The translations under genes and the position numbers were made by a program. Positions 47,235 through 56,206 of a stretch of 64,000 nt of DNA are shown piece by piece. Every line of letters begins with the position of its first letter. The first letter of the stretch is position 1. Origin of the DNA: Comamonas fluminis (GTDB lineage: Bacteria > Pseudomonadota > Gammaproteobacteria > Burkholderiales > Burkholderiaceae_C); contig NZ_CP066783.1 in the NCBI RefSeq assembly GCF_019186805.1, positions 124,001 through 188,000 of the forward strand. Direction: 5' to 3'. The notes beneath the pieces were generated by a model. That model was given only the letters and a program-made list of their open reading frames with translations, was not told where the DNA came from and ran no database searches.

Positions 47235-47317
47235 CAGGGCTGCAGCCTTTTTTGTGGTGCCCTGATGCAGATCGCGTGATCTCTGCAGGGCGGAGCTTTG
47301 CCTGTGCCAGCACAGGC
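47235..47317 (+). promoter_or_regulatory. Structured leader RNA of the second porin
   Basis: Stems CAGGGC/GCCCTG (47235-47240, 47259-47264) around a GGCTGCAGCC-TTTTTT segment, GCAGATC-GCGT-GATC-TC-TGC (47267-47286), and a perfect GCCTGTG-CCAG-CACAGGC hairpin (47300-47317). It shares GTTGCGGCG and GCAGGGC(A/G)GAGC with the leader of porin 1. The T-run after the first palindrome could act as an attenuator. Confidence 0.5.
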
Positions 47318-47339
47318 CTCATGTTCTGGAGTGTTTCTC

Positions 47340-48314
47340 ATGTCTTTTCCTCGCGGCCTTGCGGCTTTGATGGCAGCGCTTCCTCTGACGGGCGTCTGGG
47401 CGCAGGCGTCATCGGTTCAGATCAGCGGCTTTCTTGATCTGGGCATTTATCGTGACTTCAAGGGCACGGCTCAGCTGGGCACGATTCAGCGCAGCCACAT
47501 CACTTTTTCGGGTGTGGAGGATCTGGGTGGCGGCCTCAAGACCACGTTTCGCCTTAGCCATCGGCTGGATCTGGACACGGGTCTGAACGAAGGCTTTGGG
47601 CAAAAGCCGTTCTGGCATGGCGAATCCACCGTGGGCCTGCGTGGCGACTGGGGCCATGTGCGGCTGGGCCGTGCGCTGTCGGCCCTGTGGGCGCATGACT
47701 GGAAGTTTGACCCCTGGGGCCATATCAATCGGGTGGCGTCATCGGCCTGGTACCAATGGTTTTATTACGTGCCCACGGACCGTGTCAGCAACAACGGCGC
47801 GCCAGAGTTCGGGCGCACCAGCAACGGGATCTTTTATGACTCGCCCACGCTGGGCGGCTTTACGCTGCACCTGAGTGGCTCGCCCGAGCGCACGCTGGGC
47901 CCGGGTGGCGGTAAGCCGTATGCCGCGTCGCTGGAATATGCGCAGGGGCCGCTGGCGGGCATGCTGGCGTTTGACCGCAATGGCAGCGGCGACCGGGCTT
48001 CGTTTTCCGCCTTCAAATACAAGCTGGGCGATACCTCGCTGATGACTTCTTATGACGACAGCCGAAAAGCCCAGAACCAGGGCCGTTCGCGCGTGGTCTC
48101 TATCGGCGCAACGCATAAGCTGGATGTACAGACCACACTGAAGGCGGGCGTGGGGCGGCAAAAGCTCAATGAGGATGTCAACCTGTTCTATTCACTGGGG
48201 GCGGACTATGCGCTGTCCAAGCGCACCACGCTGTACGCCAGCCTGGGCCACCAGCGGCCTGCGAACAGCGGGGCAAGAACCTCTCTGGGCGCAGGCATGT
48301 CGCACGCTTTCTAA
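47340..48314 (+). CDS. Gram-negative porin, copy 2
   Basis: 324 residues, signal peptide MSFPRGLAALMAALPLTGVW with cleavage after WAQ, then SSVQISGFLDLGIYRDF and a beta barrel ending in GAGMSHAF. About two thirds of residues are the same as in porin 1 by eye, including DWKFDPWG and NGIFYDSPT. GGAG lies eight bases before ATG 47340, so I use this rather than the earlier frame opening at 47298. A hairpin terminator follows. Confidence 0.9.
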   Translation: MSFPRGLAALMAALPLTGVWAQASSVQISGFLDLGIYRDFKGTAQLGTIQRSHITFSGVEDLGGGLKTTFRLSHRLDLDTGLNEGFGQKPFWHGESTVGLRGDWGHVRLGRALSALWAHDWKFDPWGHINRVASSAWYQWFYYVPTDRVSNNGAPEFGRTSNGIFYDSPTLGGFTLHLSGSPERTLGPGGGKPYAASLEYAQGPLAGMLAFDRNGSGDRASFSAFKYKLGDTSLMTSYDDSRKAQNQGRSRVVSIGATHKLDVQTTLKAGVGRQKLNEDVNLFYSLGADYALSKRTTLYASLGHQRPANSGARTSLGAGMSHAF

Positions 48315-48318
48315 AAGC

Positions 48319-48352
48319 AAAAAAGCCGCTGAATGGCGTCAGCGGCTTTTTG
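48319..48352. terminator. Bidirectional terminator between porin 2 and alr
   Basis: AAAAAAGCCGCTGA and TCAGCGGCTTTTT are paired arms with ATGGCG between. A run on the left and T run on the right let it end both convergent genes. Confidence 0.9.
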
Positions 48353-48370
48353 GGGATGGGGCAGGGCGGC

Positions 48371-49477
48371 TTACTTGCCTGTGCCTTCCACGATCTTTGG
48401 CACGCGTGGTGCCACATGGCACATCAGCTCATAGCCCAGAGTGCCTGCGGCGGCGGCGATTTCGTCAATGGGCAGCACGGCGCCATTGCTGGCACGGCCC
48501 CAAAGGGTGACTTCGCTGCCCAGCTTGGCCTTGGGCAGATCGGTCAGGTCCACGGCCATCATGTCCATGCTGACACGGCCCAGCGTGCGGGTGCGCACAC
48601 CGTCCACCAGCACCGGCGTGCCCGTGGGGCAGACGCGGGGGTAGCCATCGGCATAGCCGCAGGCGACTACGCCCAGACGGGTGGGGCCTTCGGCCTTGAA
48701 CTTGGAGCCATAGCCCACGGTATCGCCAGCCTGCAGCATCTGCGTGCCGATGATTTTGGAGGACAGCGTCATCGTGGGCTGTAGATTCCAGTGCGCAATA
48801 TCGTGCGAGGGGAAATCTGGCGAGCTGCCATACAGCACGATGCCGGGGCGGGCCCAGTCGCAGCGCACCTTGGCATCGTCGCCATGCAGCAGGGCTGCAG
48901 CGCTGTTGCTGATGCAGCGCTCGCCGGGCAGGTCGCGCGTGGTTTCATGGAAGACCTGCAGTTGGTGGTCTATGCCATGGTCCACATCGGCGTCGCTGAA
49001 GTGGGTCATGAAGGAAATTTCATCCACCTGGGGCAGGGCGTTCAGGCGCGCATAGGCTGCACGAAAGCGCTCGGGCGTGAAGCCCAGACGGTTCATGCCG
49101 CTGTTCATCTTCAGAAAGACTCGGTGGCCGACCTGGGTCTTGTGGGCGGCCAGCCAGTCGATCTGTTCGTCGCAGTGCACGGCGTGCCAGATGGACAGGC
49201 GTGAGCAGATCTCCAGATCGCGCAGCTCGAACACGCCTTCCAGCAGCAGAATCGGGCCGCGCCAGCCCAGATTGCGTACGCGCTGGGCTTCGTCCAGGTC
49301 CAGCATGGCGAAGCCGTCGCTCGCTCGAAGGCCTTCAAACACGTTTTCGATACCGTGGCCATAAGCGTTGGCTTTGACCACGGACCACAATTTGGCATCG
49401 GGCACGGCTTGCCGTACCCGCTCCAGATTGTGGCGAACGGCTTCAGGATGGATGGTGGCAGTAATGGGACGGGGCAT
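48371..49477 (-). CDS. alr: Alanine racemase
   Basis: 368 residues. The PLP lysine is in VVKANAYGHG (Lys35) and the second catalytic base is the tyrosine in GYGSKFKAE. It converts L- to D-alanine for peptidoglycan. The ATG at 49477 gives the normal N-terminus (PRPITATIHPEAVRHNL); the frame is open four codons earlier. It is divergent from lplT. Confidence 0.95.
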   Translation of the reverse strand: MPRPITATIHPEAVRHNLERVRQAVPDAKLWSVVKANAYGHGIENVFEGLRASDGFAMLDLDEAQRVRNLGWRGPILLLEGVFELRDLEICSRLSIWHAVHCDEQIDWLAAHKTQVGHRVFLKMNSGMNRLGFTPERFRAAYARLNALPQVDEISFMTHFSDADVDHGIDHQLQVFHETTRDLPGERCISNSAAALLHGDDAKVRCDWARPGIVLYGSSPDFPSHDIAHWNLQPTMTLSSKIIGTQMLQAGDTVGYGSKFKAEGPTRLGVVACGYADGYPRVCPTGTPVLVDGVRTRTLGRVSMDMMAVDLTDLPKAKLGSEVTLWGRASNGAVLPIDEIAAAAGTLGYELMCHVAPRVPKIVEGTGK

Positions 49478-49511
49478 GGCTTTTCTCAATCAGACCAGTG
49501 GGATTCTGGCA

Positions 49512-49539
49512 CTGTCAGGCCAAGCCTGCGTGATATAAC
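49512..49539 (+). promoter_or_regulatory. Possible sigma-70 promoter of lplT
   Basis: CTGTCA (49512-49517) and TATAAC (49534-49539) are 16 bases apart, about 70 bases before the lplT ATG. The -35 match is weak; low confidence. Confidence 0.3.
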
Positions 49540-49610
49540 CGCCAGTCACTTGCCACAGGGTCTCTTATTTCCTTGGCATCGGCCCAGCCGGTGCCAGTTA
49601 CAGCTAATTC

Positions 49611-50912
49611 ATGAAGCGCGGTTTCTACACCATCATGTCAGCGCAGTTTTTCAGCTCGCTGGCAGACAACGCCTTGTTTGTGACCGCTGTCGAGCTGTTG
49701 CGTGCCAATGGCGCCCCCGAGTGGCAACGTGCTGCTCTGGTGCCCATGTTCGCCCTGTTCTATGTGGTTCTGGCGCCGTTCGTCGGCGCATTTGCAGACG
49801 CATTGCCCAAGGGCAAGGTCATGCTCATCAGCAATGCCATCAAGGTGGTGGGTTGTCTGATGATGCTTTTTGGCCATCACCCGCTGGTGGCCTATGCGGT
49901 CATCGGTCTGGGGGCTGCGGCCTATTCGCCCGCCAAATACGGCATTTTGACGGAGCTGCTGCCTGCATCGCAGCTGGTCAAGGCCAATGGCTGGATCGAA
50001 GGCCTGACCATCACTTCCATCATTCTGGGTGTGCTGGTGGGCGGTCAGCTGGTTGGCCCCACTATTTCCGATCATCTGCTGGCTTTTGACTTCCCGTATT
50101 TCGACACCGGCGTGGATACCCCGGCGGAAGCCGCCATCGCCGTGCTGATCCTGATCTACGCGATTGCCGCCTGGTTCAATCTGCACATTCCGCTGACGGG
50201 CGTGGCCATGCGCCCGCTGCGCCAGGACCCGGACAAGAGCCTGGCCGCCAACGTGCTGGGCCTGCTGCCAGACTTCTGGCAGTGCAGCAAGCGCCTGTGG
50301 GCCGACAAGCTGGGCCAGATCTCGCTGTCCACCACCACGCTGTTCTGGGGGGCATCCGGCAATCTGCGCTACATCGTGCTGGCTTGGGGCGCTGCAGCGC
50401 TGGGTTACAGCACCACACAAGCCTCGGCGCTGGTGGGCGTGGTTGCCATAGGCACAGCCGTGGGCGCCGTCGTCGCTTCCATGCGCATGCGCCTGGACAA
50501 CGCCACACGCGTTATCCCGCTGGGCATGATGATGGGCCTGCTGGTGGTCTGCATGATTTTTATCGACAACCTCTGGGTTGCCATTCCCTTCCTCATCGTG
50601 CTGGGCGGGCTGGGTGGCTTTCTGGTTGTTCCCATGAATGCGCTGCTGCAGCACCGGGGTCACAACCTCATGGGTGCTGGGCGCTCAATTGCGGTGCAGA
50701 ACTTCAACGAGCAACTGGCCATTCTGGCCATGGGCGCGTTCTACAGCCTGTCTACCAAGATGGGGCTCACGGCCTTTGGTGCGATCACCGTCTTTGGCCT
50801 GCTGGTGGCCGCTACCATGGTGTTGATCGGCCTGTGGCACCGCCATAACTGCAAGCATCATCCACAGGAAGTGGAAAAGCTGCTGGAAATCGCTCGCCGC
50901 GACTGCCATTGA
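49611..50912 (+). CDS. lplT: Lysophospholipid transporter LplT
   Basis: 433 residues, 12 hydrophobic helices, MFS fold. The start MKRGFYTIMSAQFFSSLADNAL and the inter-helix AAAYSPAKYGILTELLP are LplT hallmarks. It flips lysophospholipids into the cell for re-acylation. The acyltransferase Aas, usually next to or fused with LplT, is absent here. No clear ribosome site precedes the ATG. Confidence 0.92.
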   Translation: MKRGFYTIMSAQFFSSLADNALFVTAVELLRANGAPEWQRAALVPMFALFYVVLAPFVGAFADALPKGKVMLISNAIKVVGCLMMLFGHHPLVAYAVIGLGAAAYSPAKYGILTELLPASQLVKANGWIEGLTITSIILGVLVGGQLVGPTISDHLLAFDFPYFDTGVDTPAEAAIAVLILIYAIAAWFNLHIPLTGVAMRPLRQDPDKSLAANVLGLLPDFWQCSKRLWADKLGQISLSTTTLFWGASGNLRYIVLAWGAAALGYSTTQASALVGVVAIGTAVGAVVASMRMRLDNATRVIPLGMMMGLLVVCMIFIDNLWVAIPFLIVLGGLGGFLVVPMNALLQHRGHNLMGAGRSIAVQNFNEQLAILAMGAFYSLSTKMGLTAFGAITVFGLLVAATMVLIGLWHRHNCKHHPQEVEKLLEIARRDCH

Positions 50913-50945
50913 TACCTGCAGCCACGGCTGCAAAAAACTACTGAA

Positions 50946-50990
50946 TTGATAGCTTCTAGCGCTTTATGCAAAAGCGCTAGAAGCATTTTT
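50946..50990 (+). terminator. AGCGCTT repeat forming an intrinsic terminator at a start codon
   Basis: TTGATAGCTTCTAGCGCTTT, loop, AAAGCGCTAGAAGC, then ATTTTTTAT: a 14-base perfect stem (50952-50965 with 50971-50984) and T run. It ends lplT but runs right up to the ATG at 50992 of the next gene. Confidence 0.85.
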
Positions 50991-50991
50991 T

Positions 50992-51879
50992 ATGCATAGT
51001 CCTCTGCCCATATTTGCGCTGCTGCTCAACGCCCTGATCTGGGGGCTTTCCTGGTGGCCGTTTCGCCTGATGCACGATGCCGGCCTGCACCCGCTGTGGG
51101 CCACGGCGTTCATGTATGCACTGGTGCTGGTTGGGCTGATGGCACTGCGCCCTGGTGCAGTCAGGCAGGTCTGGCGGTACCCGGTATTGATTTTGCTGGC
51201 AGTCAGTTCGGGCCTGAACAACGTGGCCTTTAACTGGGCCGTGACCGTGGGCGACGTGGTGCGCGTCATTTTGCTGTTCTATCTCATGCCCGCCTGGGCG
51301 GTGCTGCTGGCCTGGAAACTGCTGGGTGAAAAACCCACACCCATGGCGCTGCTGCGCCTGCTGCTGGCGTTTGCGGGCGTGGTGCTGGTGCTGCTGCCCG
51401 CAGATGCATCGCTGGCGGGCCTGTTTTCCGGCCTGTCTCTGGCCGATGGGCTGGCGGTGTTCGGCGGCTTCATGTTTGCCTTGACCAATGTGCTGCTGCG
51501 TCGCTTTCAGCACATTCCGGCCCAGGCACGCATGCTGGCCATGTTTGCGGGCTGCATGAGCATGGGCTTGCTGAGCGCAGTCGCCGCTAGCGCCGTGGGC
51601 GCGGTTTCAGGCTTTCCTGCGCTGCATGCCGACTGGCTGCTGGTGGCAGTCGGCCTGTCGGTTTTGCTGATGCTGGGTAACTGGGCGCTGCAGTTCGGCG
51701 CAGCGCGCCTGCCCTCGGGCGTGACCTCGGTGGTCATGCTGTCCGAGGTGGTGTTTGCCAGCGTGTCATCGGTGCTGATTGCTCACAAGACCCTGTCTGG
51801 CCGCACGCTGGCTGGTGGGGCGCTCATCATGGGGGCCGCGCTGCTGGCGTCTCTGGGTAATCTCAGAAAGCAGCGGTAA
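50992..51879 (+). CDS. EamA/DMT family transporter
   Basis: 295 residues, ten hydrophobic helices in two EamA repeats. LIWGLSWWPFRLM near the start and AARLPSGVTSVVMLSEVVFAS near the end are typical. Probably exports or imports a small metabolite. The ATG immediately follows a terminator hairpin with no Shine-Dalgarno sequence, so either initiation is leaderless or the true start is further in; no better internal start keeps helix 1 intact. Confidence 0.85.
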   Translation: MHSPLPIFALLLNALIWGLSWWPFRLMHDAGLHPLWATAFMYALVLVGLMALRPGAVRQVWRYPVLILLAVSSGLNNVAFNWAVTVGDVVRVILLFYLMPAWAVLLAWKLLGEKPTPMALLRLLLAFAGVVLVLLPADASLAGLFSGLSLADGLAVFGGFMFALTNVLLRRFQHIPAQARMLAMFAGCMSMGLLSAVAASAVGAVSGFPALHADWLLVAVGLSVLLMLGNWALQFGAARLPSGVTSVVMLSEVVFASVSSVLIAHKTLSGRTLAGGALIMGAALLASLGNLRKQR

Positions 51880-51882
51880 ACA

Positions 51883-51931
51883 GGCTGAAGCGCTTATGTA
51901 TGAAGCGCTGAAAGCTCTGCTTTCGATAGTT
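51883..51931. repeat. AGCGCTT palindromic repeat, inverted copy
   Basis: AGCGCTT-ATGTATG-AAGCGCT (51889-51909) followed by GAAAGC...TCGATAGTT is the same repeat as at 47132 and 50946, in the opposite orientation. It lies between two convergent transporter genes. Confidence 0.7.
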
Positions 51932-52445
51932 AAACCAGCTTTTCCGCAAGTATCAGATATCCCGGCACCCAGCCGGTCAGCACGCCCTGCGCAATGCACA
52001 GCCAGCCTGTCATGCGGTCAATGGGTTTTTTGAGGGCCAGCAGAACGAAGAACAAGGCCCAGAGCACGGCCCAGGCAGCCCAGTTGATGCCCATCCACCA
52101 GTCCAGTGCGCTGTGGGCGCTCAGCAAGCTGTCAATGGCTACGGGCACAGCGGTGATGGCGACAAACAGGCTGAACCAGCCCAGTCCCCGGCCATCTGCG
52201 CCTGTGAAGCGATTGAAGGCGACCCAGAGGTACGTGAAGGCAAACAGCAGCGTGAGTGCACCGCTCTTGATGGAGGCGGCATCAGCCGCAGGGCCAAAGA
52301 TGCTGGCCAGCCCGATGCACAGCGACACCACGCCGGTGAAGATGTTGATGACCCAGATTTCCTTGTCGGCAATCTTGCCCAGCATCCACAGGCCGTTGAG
52401 AAACAGCACGGCACCCACGTAAAACAGCGATAAACCCAGCCACAT
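51930..52445 (-). CDS. AmiS/UreI family transporter
   Basis: 171 residues with six hydrophobic helices and the conserved N-terminus MWLGLSLFYVGAVLFLNGLW. The family includes the proton-gated urea channel UreI and amide transporter AmiS. No urease or amidase gene is in the window. AAGGAG lies seven bases before the ATG. Confidence 0.88.
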   Translation of the reverse strand: MWLGLSLFYVGAVLFLNGLWMLGKIADKEIWVINIFTGVVSLCIGLASIFGPAADAASIKSGALTLLFAFTYLWVAFNRFTGADGRGLGWFSLFVAITAVPVAIDSLLSAHSALDWWMGINWAAWAVLWALFFVLLALKKPIDRMTGWLCIAQGVLTGWVPGYLILAEKLV

Positions 52446-52729
52446 AACAGTCTCCTTCTTTTCTCAAAAAGCCATGCGGCGGTTTGTGAAAAGAATGAGG
52501 CCCGCGCACGGCAAACGCGAGCAGGCCAGCCTGGGCGGATGGCATGTGCGCGAAATCGTCATCGGGCCTGTCTCCGGTGCAGCAACTGCGCGGGCAGGCT
52601 GGCAACTGGGGCAGGTGTGCCGACCAAGCCGGGCGCGGTCAGCGCTGGCCTGAGCGGTCTTTGATGCAGAAGCTCCAGGTGACTGGGCATTCTGCGAGCA
52701 GCCTTGCGCGGAGCAAAGCTGCTTTCACA

Positions 52730-53497
52730 TCAAGCAGCGGTCTGGCGGCGGCGCGCACGCTCCAGTTGCTGCGCTACCTGACGGGGGTTCATGCCGTACA
52801 TCTCGGCAAAATCCTGCTCGGAAGTCTGACCGCTCAGGGTGAAAGAGCGCAGCAGTGCTTCGTCCTTGGCGGCGCGGGCATCGGCTTCAGTCAGTGCTTC
52901 GGCGACCAGGGTGTTGGTGGCTTCGTTCTTGCCCAGCACGCGCTCGGCGTACTCTTCGCGGGTCAGGCCAGAGGCTTCATAGGCCACGATGATGCGGTTG
53001 CGCAGCTTGGGCGTCAGGTCTTCCTGCGAGCGCTGCTGGCGACGGCGGAACACCTCAATCAGCGCGTGGTGCACATGCTCGGGCAAGGTGGCTTCCACGG
53101 GCTGACCATTCAGGTCATGGCGAGGCTGGCCGCTGGCCATGGCTGCCAGATAGCTGCCAGAGCGTGTGTGCTGCTGAATGGCGGCCTTCAGGGCTTCCTT
53201 GTCCAGCTCGGGGTGAGCGGCCATCAGGTCTTCAAAAATACCGCGCTTGAAGGGAACGAGCTGCTCGCCAAACAGGGCTGGGTGCCACTGGGCCAGTTGC
53301 TCCAGCAGTGGATTGGCGGGGCGTTGTGCCTGCTGAGGCTGGGCTGCCTGGGCCGACTTGGCGGCATTGCCACCGCGGCCACCGCCACGGCGCGAGCGGC
53401 GCACGGCAGAGCCTTGTTCCTGCGCAACGTTCTGTGCCTCAGGCTGCTGGGCGGCCTGGGCTTGCTGTTCTTGTGGTTGAGACACGATTTCAGTCAT
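52730..53497 (-). CDS. proQ: ProQ/FinO-domain RNA chaperone
   Basis: 255 residues. A disordered N-terminus with RRSRRGGGRGGN is followed by the ProQ/FinO RNA-binding fold (NPLLEQLAQWHPALFGEQL and KRGIFEDLMA, then RSGSYLAAMASGQPRHDLNG). A C-terminal helical region (EEYAERVLGKNEATNTLV, QDFAEMYGMNPRQVAQQL) is not part of the FinO fold. Such proteins bind small RNAs and 3' ends of mRNAs. The 284 bases downstream to the AmiS gene hold nothing I can name. Confidence 0.88.
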   Translation of the reverse strand: MTEIVSQPQEQQAQAAQQPEAQNVAQEQGSAVRRSRRGGGRGGNAAKSAQAAQPQQAQRPANPLLEQLAQWHPALFGEQLVPFKRGIFEDLMAAHPELDKEALKAAIQQHTRSGSYLAAMASGQPRHDLNGQPVEATLPEHVHHALIEVFRRRQQRSQEDLTPKLRNRIIVAYEASGLTREEYAERVLGKNEATNTLVAEALTEADARAAKDEALLRSFTLSGQTSEQDFAEMYGMNPRQVAQQLERARRRQTAA

Positions 53498-53584
53498 GGC
53501 AAAGCCCGTGGGCTTGAGGGAAAAAACCTCCCATCATGCCAGCAACGGCAAACTGCAGTGGCAATCGGGGGTGTCGGGCCGTGC

Positions 53585-54838
53585 TTACCCGGCTGTCAAT
53601 GACTGGTCCAGCAGCTCTACCCAGTGCATCACGGGTACATCGGTGCCGTTTTGCAGATGCACGATGCAGCCCATGTTGGCCGACAGAATCGCCGCTGCTT
53701 TGGCCGGTGCAAAAGGCTCGTCCAGCGCGGCGATCTTGCGTTGGCGCAGCTGGTGCGAGATTTCGGGCTGCAGCACCGAATAGGTTCCTGCAGAGCCGCA
53801 GCACAGGTGCGATTCGGTACGCGCCACGCGCACGTCAAAGCCCAGCTCACGCATCGCGCCTTCCACGCCGCCGCGCAGCTTCTGGCCATGCTGCAGCGTG
53901 CAGGGCGGGTGGTAGGCCACAGGGGCCTGGGGCGTCTGCAACTGGCCTTGCAGCTTTTTCACCAGTTCAGGCAGCATGGCGGGCAGCAGCTCGCTCAAGT
54001 CCCGGGTCAGCGCGCTGATGCGTGCGGCCTTGTCGGCGTACTGCGGCTCGTGGCGCAGCAGATGGCCGTAGTCTTTCACGGTGGCGCCGCAACCCGAGGC
54101 ATTCATCACAATGGCTTCGACCTCGCCGCTCTCTACCAGCGGCCACCAGGCGTCGATATTGGCGCGCATCTGGGCTTTGCCGCCTTCCTGGTCGTTGAGG
54201 TGAAACTTCACCGCGCCGCAGCAGCCTGCATTGCCTGCAATCACGGTCTGCACGCCCACGGCATCCAGCACGCGGGCAGTGGCGTAGTTGATGCGGGGCA
54301 TCATGGCGGGCTGCACGCAGCCTGCCAGCAGCAACACCTTGCGCGCATGTTCGCGTGTGGGCCAGAGGCCAGCATCCTGCGCAGCAGGAATCTTCTCGGC
54401 CAGTGACTCTGGCAGCAAGCCTTTCACTGCCCGGCCCAGCTTCAGCGCGGGGGCAAACAGCGTGGAATTCATGCCCTCCTTGAGCAGCCAGCGCTGCAGT
54501 TTCTCGCCTGTGGGGCGTTCAACCTGTTCGTCCACAATCTTGCGGCCAATATCCACCAGATGACCGTATTGCACGCCACTGGGGCAGGTCGATTCGCAGT
54601 TGCGGCAGGTCAGGCACCGGTCCAGGTGCTCTTGTGTGGAGCGTGTGGGTGTCTGCCCTTCCAGCACCTGTTTGATGAGGTAGATGCGGCCGCGCGGGCC
54701 GTCCAGCTCGTCGCCCAGCGTCTGGTAGGTGGGGCAGGTGGCGGTGCAGAAGCCGCAGTGCACGCATTTGCGCAAGATGGCTTCGGCTTCAAGCCCCTCG
54801 GGGGTTGCGCGGTATTCGGCGGCAAGATTGGTTTGCAT
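53585..54838 (-). CDS. glcF: Glycolate oxidase iron-sulfur subunit
   Basis: 417 residues. Two 4Fe-4S motifs, CVHCGFCTATCP and CLTCRNCESTCP, are followed by two CCG domains (NAGCCGAVK, HLCCGSAGTY). It takes electrons from the flavin subunits in glycolate oxidation. ATG 54838 is used, 17 bases after the glcE stop; the longer frame to 54862 would overlap glcE. It forms an operon with glcE. Confidence 0.94.
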   Translation of the reverse strand: MQTNLAAEYRATPEGLEAEAILRKCVHCGFCTATCPTYQTLGDELDGPRGRIYLIKQVLEGQTPTRSTQEHLDRCLTCRNCESTCPSGVQYGHLVDIGRKIVDEQVERPTGEKLQRWLLKEGMNSTLFAPALKLGRAVKGLLPESLAEKIPAAQDAGLWPTREHARKVLLLAGCVQPAMMPRINYATARVLDAVGVQTVIAGNAGCCGAVKFHLNDQEGGKAQMRANIDAWWPLVESGEVEAIVMNASGCGATVKDYGHLLRHEPQYADKAARISALTRDLSELLPAMLPELVKKLQGQLQTPQAPVAYHPPCTLQHGQKLRGGVEGAMRELGFDVRVARTESHLCCGSAGTYSVLQPEISHQLRQRKIAALDEPFAPAKAAAILSANMGCIVHLQNGTDVPVMHWVELLDQSLTAG

Positions 54839-54855
54839 GGCGACTCTTTTCCTTG

Positions 54856-56010
54856 TTACCAATTCGCCGACAGACGGCCCACGTTGAAGATGCCTGAAGG
54901 GTCAAACGCCTGTTTGAGCCGGGCGTGAATCTGAGCGCTGGTGCGGCCTGCGGCGCTGCTTTGTGCATAGGTATCAAAATCGCTGATACCGCTTATCTGA
55001 TGTGGGCTTTCAGCTCTGAAAAGAGAAGCAGAACCACCTACGGACTGGGCCAGTTGCTGCAACGTGGCCGCTGCCGAACGTGGAGCCTGCACCCAGCGCT
55101 GCGCGCCGTGCCACTCAATGAAGGGGCCGGTGGCATCGGCAGGCAGCGGCAGTGGTGCTGCGGTGGCGGGCACGGAAAGCCGCCACAGGCAATGGTCGGC
55201 GGCACGCGCTGCGAACCAGGGTAGCGTCAGGTCGCGGCTGGCACGCCAGTCAGCCGCCGTGGTTTCGGCGTTCAGCAGTTCGCCGCCCAGGCGCAGGCAG
55301 GCGGCATGCACGGCAGCGCGTGCACCGCGCAGGCGCAGGTACAGCGTGCCCTGGCTTTGCGCATCTTCCTGCAGCCAGTTGCTGGCATTTAGCGGCAGGG
55401 GCTGGCCGCCCCAGTGGTTCAGATGCTGCAGCGCCTGCTGCTGGCTGCAATCGGCAAAGCGCAGCGTGGCTTCGGCCACGGGATGGGGCAGCACCTTGAG
55501 GCTGACTTCGGTGATCAGCCCCAGCGTGCCCCAGCTGCCTGCCATCAGCCGCGATACGTCATACCCGGCCACGTTTTTCATGACCTGGCCGCCATAGCGC
55601 AGGACTTCGCCCTGGCCGTTGATCATTTCCAGCCCCAGCACAAAGTCGCGCACGGCCCCCACATTGGCGCGGGAGGGGCCGGACAGGCCCGCAGCCACCA
55701 TGCCGCCCACGGTGCTGTGCGCGCCAAAGTGCGGTGGCTCGAATGCAAGGCACTGGCCCTGGGCGGCCAGCGCGGCTTCCAGTTCGGCCAGCGGTGTGCC
55801 TGCCAGCACGGTGACGACCAGCTCGCTGGGCTCGTAGCTGACGATGCCGCTGAGCGCGCGGGTGTCCAGCAACTCGCCCTGCAGCTTCAGGCCATAGAAG
55901 TCCTTGCTGCCACCACCGCGAATGCGCAGGGGGGTCTTGTCATGGGCGGCGGCGCGAATGCGCTCGCTGAGGGCTGTGGTGTGGCGTGCGGCTGAATCCA
56001 TGGCTTGCAT
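54856..56010 (-). CDS. glcE: Glycolate oxidase FAD-binding subunit GlcE
   Basis: 384 residues. FAD-binding signature RIRGGGSKDFYG and STVGGMVAAGLSGPSRA, then QVMKNVAGYDVSRLMAGSWGTLG, typical of GlcE. It works with GlcF and GlcD. GlcD is not upstream; the region before it is a terminator and amtB. An alternative ATG lies three codons downstream. The nearest GlcD-like gene is about 19 kb away (35980-37362). Confidence 0.92.
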   Translation of the reverse strand: MQAMDSAARHTTALSERIRAAAHDKTPLRIRGGGSKDFYGLKLQGELLDTRALSGIVSYEPSELVVTVLAGTPLAELEAALAAQGQCLAFEPPHFGAHSTVGGMVAAGLSGPSRANVGAVRDFVLGLEMINGQGEVLRYGGQVMKNVAGYDVSRLMAGSWGTLGLITEVSLKVLPHPVAEATLRFADCSQQQALQHLNHWGGQPLPLNASNWLQEDAQSQGTLYLRLRGARAAVHAACLRLGGELLNAETTAADWRASRDLTLPWFAARAADHCLWRLSVPATAAPLPLPADATGPFIEWHGAQRWVQAPRSAAATLQQLAQSVGGSASLFRAESPHQISGISDFDTYAQSSAAGRTSAQIHARLKQAFDPSGIFNVGRLSANW

Positions 56011-56076
56011 GGTAGCGGCTGCACCTGTGCGCTGGGCATGGGGCTGCTTTGATTTTTTTGAAACGCCCGCGTGAAT

Positions 56077-56106
56077 AAAAAAGCCCCGCAGTGGTCGCTG
56101 CGGGGC
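56077..56106. terminator. Hairpin between amtB and glcE
   Basis: GCCCCGCAG-TGGT-CGCTGCGGGGC with an A run on the left, so on the minus strand it ends in a T run. It probably terminates the amtB operon upstream of glcE. Confidence 0.75.
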
Positions 56107-56206
56107 AATGTAATGAAACTGAACTTGCGAAGAAGTGGGTACCCTGAGCTGTATGCCCTTTGATTTGCTGACCGACGCGCTGTTGCGTGAGAGACAGCAA
56201 GCAAGG

